Source of the DNA: Flavobacteriales bacterium
GTDB lineage: Bacteria > Bacteroidota > Bacteroidia > Flavobacteriales_F > PHOS-HE28
Assembly (NCBI GenBank): GCA_016699575.1
Contig: CP064979.1
Location: forward strand, 2,790,001-2,854,000
Direction of reading: 5' to 3'
Length of the DNA stretch: 64,000 nucleotides
This document shows, in pieces, positions 14,458-21,222 of the stretch (position 1 is its first letter; every line of letters starts with the position of its first letter). The position numbers and the translations under genes were made by a program. A model generated the notes under the pieces. It ran no database searches. It worked only from the letters and a program-made list of their open reading frames with translations, and was not told the origin of the DNA.

Positions 14458-15255
14458 ATGAAGACGGAGAAGGTCATTGAACACATCGTCGGCTGGTTGA
14501 AGGACTACTGCACCAGCAACCGGCAGCAGGGTTTCGTGGTGGGTGTGAGCGGTGGCATCGATAGCGCGGTGACGAGCGCGCTGTGCGCCCGCACGGGCCT
14601 GCCGGTGCTATGCGTTGAAATGCCCATCCATCAAGCTGCTTCGCAGGTGGCACGCGCGCAGGAGCACATCGCTGCCCTGCGGGGATCGCACGCGAACGTC
14701 TCCATGGAAGTCGTGCAGCTGACCGCGGTGTTTGATGGCATGGTGGCGGTCCTTCCCAAGCACGCTGATCGGGAGACCATGGACCTTGCGCTTGCCAATG
14801 CGCGTGCACGGTTGCGCATGACCACCCTGTACTATTTCGCGGGCTTGCACGGGTATCTGGTTGCTGGCACAGGCAACAAGGTGGAGGACTTCGGAGTGGG
14901 TTTCTTCACGAAGTACGGCGATGGCGGCGTGGATCTTTCGCCCATCGCCGATCTCACCAAAACCGAGGTGTACGGCATCGCGCGGCAGCTTGGTGCGGTG
15001 GAGAGCATCATGAAGGCCAAGCCGACCGACGGTCTATGGGGCGATGACCGCAGCGATGAAGACCAGATCGGCGCGAGCTACCCGGAACTCGAATGGGCCA
15101 TGGACCTGCGCGAGCGCGGCGTGGATGTCGGGACGCTCGACTTGTCGGATCGCCAGCGGAAGGTGCTCGCCATTTTCGACCGGCGCAAGGCCGCGAACCG
15201 GCACAAGATGGAGCCCATCCCGGTGTGCGTCATTCCTTCTGAGCTGAAGCAGTAG
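14458..15255 (+). CDS. nadE: NAD(+) synthetase, ammonia-dependent
   Basis: NadE amidates deamido-NAD to NAD using ATP and ammonia, the last step of NAD synthesis. It is a 265-residue cytoplasmic enzyme consisting of only the synthetase domain; the glutaminase domain found in longer NadE forms is absent. The ATP-pyrophosphatase loop 'GVSGGIDSAVTSAL' is at residues ~28-41. Other conserved stretches are 'LANARARLRMTTLYYFAG' (~110-127), 'VAGTGNKVEDFGVGFFTKYGDGGVDLSPIADLTKTEVY' (~133-170) and 'KPTDGLWGDDRSDEDQIG' (~184-201), all typical of NadE. It begins 14 nt after a terminator hairpin. No TAnnTTCG element is evident. Confidence 0.96.
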   Translation: MKTEKVIEHIVGWLKDYCTSNRQQGFVVGVSGGIDSAVTSALCARTGLPVLCVEMPIHQAASQVARAQEHIAALRGSHANVSMEVVQLTAVFDGMVAVLPKHADRETMDLALANARARLRMTTLYYFAGLHGYLVAGTGNKVEDFGVGFFTKYGDGGVDLSPIADLTKTEVYGIARQLGAVESIMKAKPTDGLWGDDRSDEDQIGASYPELEWAMDLRERGVDVGTLDLSDRQRKVLAIFDRRKAANRHKMEPIPVCVIPSELKQ

Positions 15256-15267
15256 CGCGGTTGCGGC

Positions 15268-15275
15268 TACCTTGT
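15268..15275 (+). promoter_or_regulatory. -7 promoter-like element TACCTTGT
   Basis: TACCTTGT ends 4 nt before the ATG at 15280. It is a weaker match to TAnnTTTG, but at the same near-leaderless position as the other elements. Confidence 0.4.
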
Positions 15276-15279
15276 CCGC

Positions 15280-17160
15280 ATGGAGAAGACGGTCGGAGAA
15301 CAAAGCCAGCAGCGCGCCGCTCTTCCTGTCATCAAACGATTGCTGAGCAAGCGCGGCGACACTGCCTTGCACGCGGCCTCCGCGCGAAGCCCGCAGCGCA
15401 TGCCCATGGTGGGTTGGTTCGATCCGAAGCAGCTGGCCACCACCGGCATCAAGACGCTCTTCTCGTTCATCGTGGGCGAACGAAGCGACCGACGGCTGAT
15501 GCTCGCATTGGCGGCCACCAATAAGGAGCCGCACGATCACACGTATTTCTTCAGGGACGGGAAGGATGGCTTGGAGCCGGACAGATCGCGTGAGCGGGAG
15601 GAACTCTGGCTCGACTTCATCTGCGACACGGGTGACGGCTGGAACCCCACCTACACCATCGCGTACGCTGCGGCACAACCGCAGTTGCAGGTGCGTGACA
15701 CCGAAGGCAAGGAACTCACGCTGCCGCGCGGAGATGTGCTCGTGTTCGGCGGCGATGAAGTGTACCCCACGCCCAGTCGCGAGGAGTACCAGCGCCGGTT
15801 GGTGATGCCCTTCACGAAGGCCTTCGGCGATCCCGCTCTGGCGGGACGGGCTGTGCAGCCGGAAGATCAACCCGTGGTGTACGCCATTCCCGGCAACCAC
15901 GATTGGTACGACGGTCTCAACGCCTTCTCGCGCCTCTTCTGTTCCGATGTCGGCGGCCGCGGTTTCGCCGGCTGGCGCACACAACAGCAACGCAGCTACT
16001 TCGCGCTGAAGCTGCCCGGCAACTGGTGGCTCTGCGGCAGCGACGGGCAGTTGCAGAGCGACATCGACACGGGGCAGATCGAGTACTTCAAGGCCGTGGC
16101 GGAGAAGATGCAGAAGGGCGACAAGGTGGTTCTCTGCCTCTCGTTGCCCGTGTGGACCTACGCGCACAAGTACCGCAGCATGGGCCGGGTGTTCGACGAA
16201 ACGGACCTGCTCTACTTGCGCGACCAGGTCTTCGCCCCGCGTGGCGTGGAGGTGAAGGTGTACATGACCGGCGACCTGCACCACTACCGCAGGCACCAGG
16301 AGATCATCGATCCCCGGATCGGCAGCCCGGTGCAGAAGATCACGGCGGGCGGTGGTGGCGCCTTCCTGCATCCCACGCACGAGGAAGACCTTTCGCTCAT
16401 CACGGAGGCCAGTGTCGATCCCGATGTGCCACCGCGGTCGTTCCGCCTGAAGAGGAGCTACCCGGATGAAAAGCGCTCATCGCGTCTCGCGTGGAGCAAC
16501 TTGCTCTTTCTCTTCAAGAACCCGAAGGCCGGCATTCTTCCGGCGATCATCTACCTGATGACGGCGTGGCTCATCGGTTCAACGGCAGCGGAACCGCCGC
16601 GCGGCGATCCATGGAAAGCTCTTCGCATGACGGTGGATCTTTTCGGCACGCAGCCGTCGCTCGCTTTGTGGATGCTCGGTTCATTGGCGCTCTTCCTCGC
16701 GTTCACGGATACGCACTCCAAGTTCTATCGAGTTGTCGCGGGCACGGTGCATTGCGCGGTGCACTGGTTGGCGCTTTTCTACATCGGTTGGGGGGCGTTC
16801 GATCTCAGCGTGGAACTGTTCGGTGGTGGTGCACTGGGCGCATTGTCCACGGGGCTATTGGTCTTCTCGGGTGGCTGGATCGCTGGCTGCATCATCCTCG
16901 GGCTCTACTTGCTCGTTTCCATCAATGTGTTCGGTCGCCACAGTGAGGAGGCCTTCAGCGCGCTACGGATACAGGACTTCAAACACTTCCTGCGCTTGCG
17001 GTTCGGCAAGGACGGCTCGTTGACCATCTACCCCATCAAGGTGGAGCGCGTGCCAAGGAACTGGCGGGACCGGACGGACGCGGACGCGTCGCCCAGTTGG
17101 GTGCAACCGGCGGATCCGCTGGTGGCCGAACTCATCGAACCGCCCATCGTGCTCCGCTGA
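15280..17160 (+). CDS. Membrane-anchored metallophosphoesterase
   Basis: A 626-residue protein with a calcineurin-like phosphoesterase domain (residues ~125-385) followed by four to five membrane segments (~410-570). The metallophosphoesterase signature appears in order: 'LVFGGDEVYP' (Asp ligand), 'YAIPGNHDWYDG' (GNHD), and 'VYMTGDLHHYRRH' (GDxHH). The membrane segments include 'ILPAIIYLMTAWLIGS', 'LALWMLGSLALFLAFTD', 'CAVHWLALFYIGWGAFDL' and 'GCIILGLYLLVSINVFG'. It is therefore an inner-membrane enzyme with a cytoplasmic or periplasmic catalytic domain; no signal peptide precedes the domain, which favours the cytoplasm. The substrate is unknown. The C-terminus is a soluble tail ('PIKVERVPRNWRDRT'). 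Confidence 0.85.
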   Translation: MEKTVGEQSQQRAALPVIKRLLSKRGDTALHAASARSPQRMPMVGWFDPKQLATTGIKTLFSFIVGERSDRRLMLALAATNKEPHDHTYFFRDGKDGLEPDRSREREELWLDFICDTGDGWNPTYTIAYAAAQPQLQVRDTEGKELTLPRGDVLVFGGDEVYPTPSREEYQRRLVMPFTKAFGDPALAGRAVQPEDQPVVYAIPGNHDWYDGLNAFSRLFCSDVGGRGFAGWRTQQQRSYFALKLPGNWWLCGSDGQLQSDIDTGQIEYFKAVAEKMQKGDKVVLCLSLPVWTYAHKYRSMGRVFDETDLLYLRDQVFAPRGVEVKVYMTGDLHHYRRHQEIIDPRIGSPVQKITAGGGGAFLHPTHEEDLSLITEASVDPDVPPRSFRLKRSYPDEKRSSRLAWSNLLFLFKNPKAGILPAIIYLMTAWLIGSTAAEPPRGDPWKALRMTVDLFGTQPSLALWMLGSLALFLAFTDTHSKFYRVVAGTVHCAVHWLALFYIGWGAFDLSVELFGGGALGALSTGLLVFSGGWIAGCIILGLYLLVSINVFGRHSEEAFSALRIQDFKHFLRLRFGKDGSLTIYPIKVERVPRNWRDRTDADASPSWVQPADPLVAELIEPPIVLR

Positions 17161-17175
17161 CCGGTCGAGGCACTG

Positions 17176-17200
17176 CCAGGTCACCTTTCCGCGTTCCTGC
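17176..17200 (+). promoter_or_regulatory. Upstream box shared by two paralogous sigma genes (copy 1)
   Basis: The box reads CCAGG then TCACCTTTCC, followed by GCGTTC. The TCACC starts 41 nt before the sigma start at 17222. The second sigma gene has nearly the same box 44 nt before its start (20599-20620). No TAnnTTTG element is present at either gene, so the box may be the promoter of an alternative sigma factor, possibly autoregulatory. Confidence 0.5.
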
Positions 17201-17221
17201 CATTCAAGAGGCCAACAGGAC

Positions 17222-17794
17222 ATGAGCGACGCCGATATCCTCTCGCTGATCAGACAAGGCCGTGACCACCAGGCCTTCGTGAAGCTGTACGCCCACCTGC
17301 CCATGGTGGAGCGCATGATCCGCCAGAACAGCGGCACCAAGGCCGACGCCAAGGACGTGTTCCAGGACGCGCTCATCATCTTCCACCGCAAGGCCAAGAC
17401 CGAGGATTTCCAGCTCACCAGCGCCATCAGCACCTTTCTCTACAGCGTGTGCCGCAACCTCTGGCGCGATGAACTACGCCGCCGCGATAAGACGCTCACG
17501 AATTGGGAGGTGCGAGAGGCGGCCGATGATCCCGCCGACATCAGCGCCTTGTTGGCGCAGGAAAGCGGCTTCAAGCTGGCCGAACAAGCGCTCACTTCAC
17601 TTGGCGACAAATGCCTGGAGGTGCTGCGGCGGTTCTACATCGCCAAGGAATCGCTGATCGATATCGCCAAGGCGCTTGGTTTCGCGGGCGAAGGAGCAGC
17701 CAAGACGCGCAAGTACAAATGCTTGGAGGAGGCGCGCAAACGCTATCGCCGAATGACCGCATCGGCCCATGCTGCGGAACCGCAACACGCTTGA
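17222..17794 (+). CDS. ECF-type sigma factor, paralogue 1
   Basis: A 190-residue sigma factor. Region 2 is 'HLPMVERMIRQNSGTKADAKDVFQDALIIFHRKA' (residues ~25-60) with 'FLYSVCRNLWRDELRRRDK' (~75-93). Region 4 is 'LTSLGDKCLEVLRRFYIAKESLIDIAKALGFAGEGAAKTRKYKCLEEARKRYR' (~120-175). The '...GDKC...AAKTRKYKCLE' helix-turn-helix is shared almost word for word with the sigma factor at 20650, which has exactly the same length. An anti-sigma/TonB fusion gene starts 3 nt downstream. The pair is probably a signalling unit whose sigma factor is released on an envelope signal. Confidence 0.93.
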   Translation: MSDADILSLIRQGRDHQAFVKLYAHLPMVERMIRQNSGTKADAKDVFQDALIIFHRKAKTEDFQLTSAISTFLYSVCRNLWRDELRRRDKTLTNWEVREAADDPADISALLAQESGFKLAEQALTSLGDKCLEVLRRFYIAKESLIDIAKALGFAGEGAAKTRKYKCLEEARKRYRRMTASAHAAEPQHA

Positions 17795-17797
17795 TGC

Positions 17798-18769
17798 ATG
17801 AGGGACGAACTACACCTGCTCGAACTGGCCGATCGATACTTGGACGGCGACATGCCGCCCGACGAGCGCGCCGCCTTCGAACTGCGCATGGCGGCCTCGC
17901 CCGAGCTGCAAAGCGTGGTGCACGACCAGCGCGACCTGCGCGAAGGACTCGCGCGCGTGCCTGTTCGGGCCGCAGCAGCTAAGGCATACAGCACGTACCG
18001 CTTCATGCAGTGGATGCCGGCCATCAGCCTCAGCACCGTGGTGATCATCGGCGCGGGTGCGGCCTTGTGGTGGATGACCAATCGGGCTGAGGTGCCTCAC
18101 ACGACCATTGAAGAAACCGTCGTCGCTGTTCCAGCGGACAGTGTTGCTCACGCGGAACACCCGAAGGTAGCTCTGTTGCCGAACAGCCTGGACAGTATCC
18201 GCTCCGTTATCCACACCGATACCATCTACGACACGCTCTACGTGGCCACACTGAACGGCAAGCGTGTAAGCTGGGACGAGGTGCCGAAGAACGCGCGCGT
18301 GGTGGAGGTGAGGCAGGAGGCTGCACCATGGGCTTCGTCGGTTGATTCGGTAGACCCGAAGTATAGACAGAACGAAGGTCGTACGCTGACCAAGGCGGAA
18401 ATCGCTGCGCTGTTGGACAGCACGACACTGCTTGGCCAGGGAACCCCCGCAAAGGAGGCCACCTACACCGAACCCATGTTCAAAGGGGGATGGGATGCCA
18501 TGCACAGCTACTTGCAGAAGAATCTTCGCCCGGTGAAGAACAGCGATGCGAGCGGCGTGGTGGAAGTCGATTTCCTGGTGGACGAACAGGGGCGCATCAG
18601 TGATGTGCAAGTGAAGAAGAGCCTGAGCGATGCCCATGACAAGGAAGCCGTGCGCGTGATCCAAGGCATGCCCAAGTGGCTGCCGTGCCGCACCAACGAC
18701 AAGCCAGCGCGCTGTCGCATGGTGGTGCCACTGCGGTTCGGTGGGGTGGTGAAGGAGAGGGGAAAGTGA
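17798..18769 (+). CDS. Anti-sigma factor fused to a TonB C-terminal domain
   Basis: A 323-residue protein in three parts. The N-terminus (residues ~1-55, 'MRDELHLLELADRYLDGDMPPDERAAFELRM') is an anti-sigma-type domain without the zinc ligands. One membrane helix follows ('AISLSTVVIIGAGAALWWM', ~70-88). The periplasmic part has a Pro/Val/Asp-rich linker and ends in a TonB C-terminal domain (~225-318, 'GGWDAMHSYLQKNLRPVK', 'GVVEVDFLVDEQGRISDVQVKKSLSDAHDKEAVRVIQGMPKW', 'MVVPLRFGG'). Classic systems of the FecI/FecR type keep the anti-sigma factor and TonB separate. Here one polypeptide could touch both the sigma factor and a receptor's TonB box, so it may sense receptor occupancy directly (inference). 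The sigma gene is 3 nt upstream. Confidence 0.88.
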   Translation: MRDELHLLELADRYLDGDMPPDERAAFELRMAASPELQSVVHDQRDLREGLARVPVRAAAAKAYSTYRFMQWMPAISLSTVVIIGAGAALWWMTNRAEVPHTTIEETVVAVPADSVAHAEHPKVALLPNSLDSIRSVIHTDTIYDTLYVATLNGKRVSWDEVPKNARVVEVRQEAAPWASSVDSVDPKYRQNEGRTLTKAEIAALLDSTTLLGQGTPAKEATYTEPMFKGGWDAMHSYLQKNLRPVKNSDASGVVEVDFLVDEQGRISDVQVKKSLSDAHDKEAVRVIQGMPKWLPCRTNDKPARCRMVVPLRFGGVVKERGK

Positions 18770-18882
18770 TCGCGTGATTTTCTGTGCGTGCTCCGACTTG
18801 AAGTTGAGGGCATTGTCGGCCCAACTCGCGGCCATGCCTGAGTACACATTGTTTGTTGGGGCAAAAACGTATGAGTATGCAT

Positions 18883-18909
18883 GATTAACGACCAAAGTAA
18901 ACGTTAATC
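18883..18909. promoter_or_regulatory. Operator-like inverted repeat
   Basis: A perfect 8-bp inverted repeat (GATTAACG at 18883-18890, CGTTAATC at 18902-18909) that extends to 9 bp with T18882/A18910, with an 11-nt spacer. It lies 13 nt upstream of the -7 element TACATTTG and covers the expected -33 region, so a bound protein would block or help this promoter. Confidence 0.55.
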
Positions 18910-18922
18910 AGTCACGCAGCGT

Positions 18923-18930
18923 TACATTTG
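18923..18930 (+). promoter_or_regulatory. -7 promoter element TACATTTG (canonical)
   Basis: This is an exact match to TAnnTTTG, ending 5 nt before the ATG at 18936, so the transcript is nearly leaderless. The surrounding ~120 bp is clearly more AT-rich than the rest of the window. Confidence 0.65.
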
Positions 18931-18935
18931 GCCAC

Positions 18936-20398
18936 ATGGCCACTCTGCAAAGTCCCAATTCAACGCAGATCCAATCGCGGATCCGTGTAGAGAACCCTTG
19001 GTGGCAGACCATTGCCGTGGACCCATACTACCAGAAGATGGGGCACCGCGCCTTCTTCGAGCCGTTCCATCGGTTGGTAAAGTCGAAGACACGGCGCGCG
19101 GTGGTGTTAATGGGGCCAAGGCGTGTTGGCAAGACGGTAATGCTTCATCAATGCGTGAAGACGTTGATCGCCGAAGGTGTTCCGGCGAAGAAGATCTGCT
19201 TGGTTTCGGTGGACCAACCGGTGTACAGCCGCCATCGGCTCGATGACCTTTTCACGCTGTGCCGCCAAGCGCTCAAGGACAAGGACCCGGCGGGCTTCCT
19301 GTGTTCTTCGACGAGGTGCAATACCTCAACGATTGGGAGCGCGACCTGAAAGTGTTGGTGGACACGTATCCGCGCACGCGCTTCATCGCGAGCGGAAGCG
19401 CGGCGGCGGCGTTGAAAAAGAAGAGCGAAGAGAGCGGAGCGGGGCGCCTCACCGATTTCGTGCTGCCACCGCTCACGTTCCACGAGTACTTGTTGCTCAC
19501 CAACAAGCACGACCTGATCGTGAAGACCACACGCGCATGGGGTGATGAGGAAGGCGAGTTCCATGACACTATCGACATCGATGCGCTGAACGAGCAGTTC
19601 GTGCGCTACGTGAACTACGGCGGCTACCCCGAAGCCGTGCTCAATGAGGAGATCATGCGCGAGCCGGGCCGCTTCATCCGCAGCGACATCATCGACAAGG
19701 TGCTGCTGCGCGACCTGCCCAGCATCTACGGCATCGGCGATGTGCAGGAACTGAACCGCTTCTTCAGCGTGGTGGCCTTCAACACAGGGCAGGAGTTCGC
19801 GTACGCGGCGCTCTCGCAACGCAGCGGGGTGGATGCGGTCACCATCCGGAAGTTCCTCGAGTATTTGGAAGCGGCCTTCCTCATTAAGCGCCTGCGCCGG
19901 ATCGACATGAAGGCGAAGCACTACGAGCGCGAACACGGATTCAAAGCCTATCTCACCAATCCGAGTTTACGCACTGCCATGTTCGGACCCTTGACTTCGG
20001 ATGATCCAGCCTTCGGCGCACTGGCCGAAACGGCAGTACACGCGCAAGACCTCACCCGGCAGCAACAGCTCTACTATGCGAATTGGAAGGTCGGTCGCAG
20101 CCACGGCGAAGTGGACATGGTGCGACTCAACGAGAAGTTGAAGCCTGTAAGGCTTTGCGAGGTGAAATGGAGCGACCGGATCGTCGACCATCCGCTGGAG
20201 TTGAAGAGCTTGATGGGCTTTGCCGAAGCCAACAAGCTGGATTGGGGGGTCGTTACTACGCGCACCATCTTGGATACCCGAACGGTGGATGGATTCCAGC
20301 TCCGCTTCGTCCCCACCGCGCTCTACAGCTATCACCGGAGCCTCCGCGCCATCCGGTCGGTGACCGAATCGACATTGACCACAGCGAAGCAGATTTAG
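18936..20398 (+). pseudogene. AAA ATPase with DUF4143-type C-terminus, single-base frameshift
   Basis: Two overlapping frames encode the halves of one protein. The first (18936-19349) starts 'MATLQSPNSTQIQSRI' and contains the Walker A loop 'LMGPRRVGKTVML' (residues ~58-70), then runs out of frame after 'DPAGFL'. The second frame resumes exactly at 19301 with the Walker B 'VFFDEVQYLNDW' and continues to 20398 with a sensor-like 'IASGSAAAAL', 'PLTFHEYL', 'YGGYPEAV' and a DUF4143-like nuclease-fold end ('HGEVDMVRLNEKLKPVRLCEVKWSD'). One base is missing near 19300-19302. No slippery run is present, so the cause is a real mutation or an assembly error, not programmed frameshifting. The whole protein would be ~487 residues, normal for this ATPase family. 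Confidence 0.85.
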
Positions 20399-20598
20399 TG
20401 GATGACCTTATGCCTAATCTGCTTTCGTGGTGTATCTACCTGATACACAGTAGATGGTTGGTGCATTTTAATGTACCCGCTAAAGGGTATGCGACCCTTG
20501 GGGGTAAACCTGAACACGATGGTACGCATCCGTCGTCCAGTTATGCTCGCCGTTGGACCGTTTCTGGGGCACCGGCTTCCAGCCGGTGATCTACAAGA
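20399..20598. other. Intergenic region with two small perfect hairpins
   Basis: The 200 nt before the second sigma box contain no convincing reading frame. A perfect 7-bp hairpin (GTGTATC at 20430-20436, GATACAC at 20442-20448) sits 32 nt after the ATPase stop and may be a weak terminator. A perfect 8-bp hairpin with a 3-nt loop (CACCGGCT at 20570-20577, AGCCGGTG at 20581-20588) lies just before the sigma box. The region is slightly AT-rich. Short TACCC/GGGTA inverted words occur around 20475-20492. Confidence 0.5.
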
Positions 20599-20620
20599 CC
20601 AGGGGTCACCTTTCGTTCTT
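20599..20620 (+). promoter_or_regulatory. Upstream box shared by two paralogous sigma genes (copy 2)
   Basis: CCAGGGG then TCACCTTTCG followed by TTC is nearly identical to 17176-17200. TCACC starts 44 nt before the sigma start at 20650, against 41 nt in copy 1, and this parallel spacing supports the ATG at 20650 over upstream starts at 20623 (GTG) or 20629. Confidence 0.5.
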
Positions 20621-20649
20621 TCGTGCACATGAGGGCAAAGACCCTGGTT

Positions 20650-21222
20650 ATGTCCGATACCGAATTGTTGAACGCCCTCCGCGACGGACGTGCGGAACAG
20701 GCCTTTACCCAACTCTACCGGCACCTGCCCGATGTGATGAGCATGGTGCGCACCCACGGCGGTAGCCGCAGCGATGCGCGTGACCTGTTCCAAGATGCCT
20801 TGGTCATCCTCCACGAGAAGGCCCAGGACACCGGCTTCATCTTCTCCGGTTCCTTGGGCGCATACGTCTATGGCATCTGCCGCAACCTATGGCTGGCCGA
20901 GATCCGCCTGAAGGGCAAGGCCCGCAAGTATGAGGAAGCGCTCCTTGCCCAGCCCAACAACCAGCAACCATCAACCACCCATCCACAGGACGAACTTCTG
21001 ATGCAACTCGCCGAGCGGGCTTTCGCAGCACTGGGCGACAAGTGCCGCGATCTGCTCACGCGTTTCTACTTGCGGAATGAACCGTTGGCCGCCATCGCGC
21101 AGGCGTTCGGCTATGCCGGTGAAGGCGCGGCCAAAACGCGCAAATACAAGTGCCTCGAACAGGCCAGGGAGAAGTACCGCACCCTGTTGTCCAACAACCC
21201 CAACCTCCACAGCCATGCGTGA
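20650..21222 (+). CDS. ECF-type sigma factor, paralogue 2
   Basis: A 190-residue sigma factor, close paralogue of the one at 17222. Both start 'MSD', have 'FQDAL' in region 2 and 'CRNLW' soon after, and share the region 4 core 'GDKC...GYAGEGAAKTRKYKCLEQAREKYR'. The start at 20650 is chosen because it gives the same length as the paralogue and aligns from the first residue. A Gln/Asn/Pro-rich insert ('QPNNQQPSTTHPQ', residues ~98-110) separates regions 2 and 4. The last 8 nt overlap the start of the anti-sigma/TonB gene, so the two are translationally coupled. The paralogous pair probably arose by duplication of a sigma/anti-sigma cassette. Confidence 0.93.
   Translation: MSDTELLNALRDGRAEQAFTQLYRHLPDVMSMVRTHGGSRSDARDLFQDALVILHEKAQDTGFIFSGSLGAYVYGICRNLWLAEIRLKGKARKYEEALLAQPNNQQPSTTHPQDELLMQLAERAFAALGDKCRDLLTRFYLRNEPLAAIAQAFGYAGEGAAKTRKYKCLEQAREKYRTLLSNNPNLHSHA

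Noticed and set aside
19290..19310. Programmed frameshift in the ATPase gene
   Set aside because: There is no slippery heptamer or downstream structure at the shift; a lost base or assembly error is simpler.
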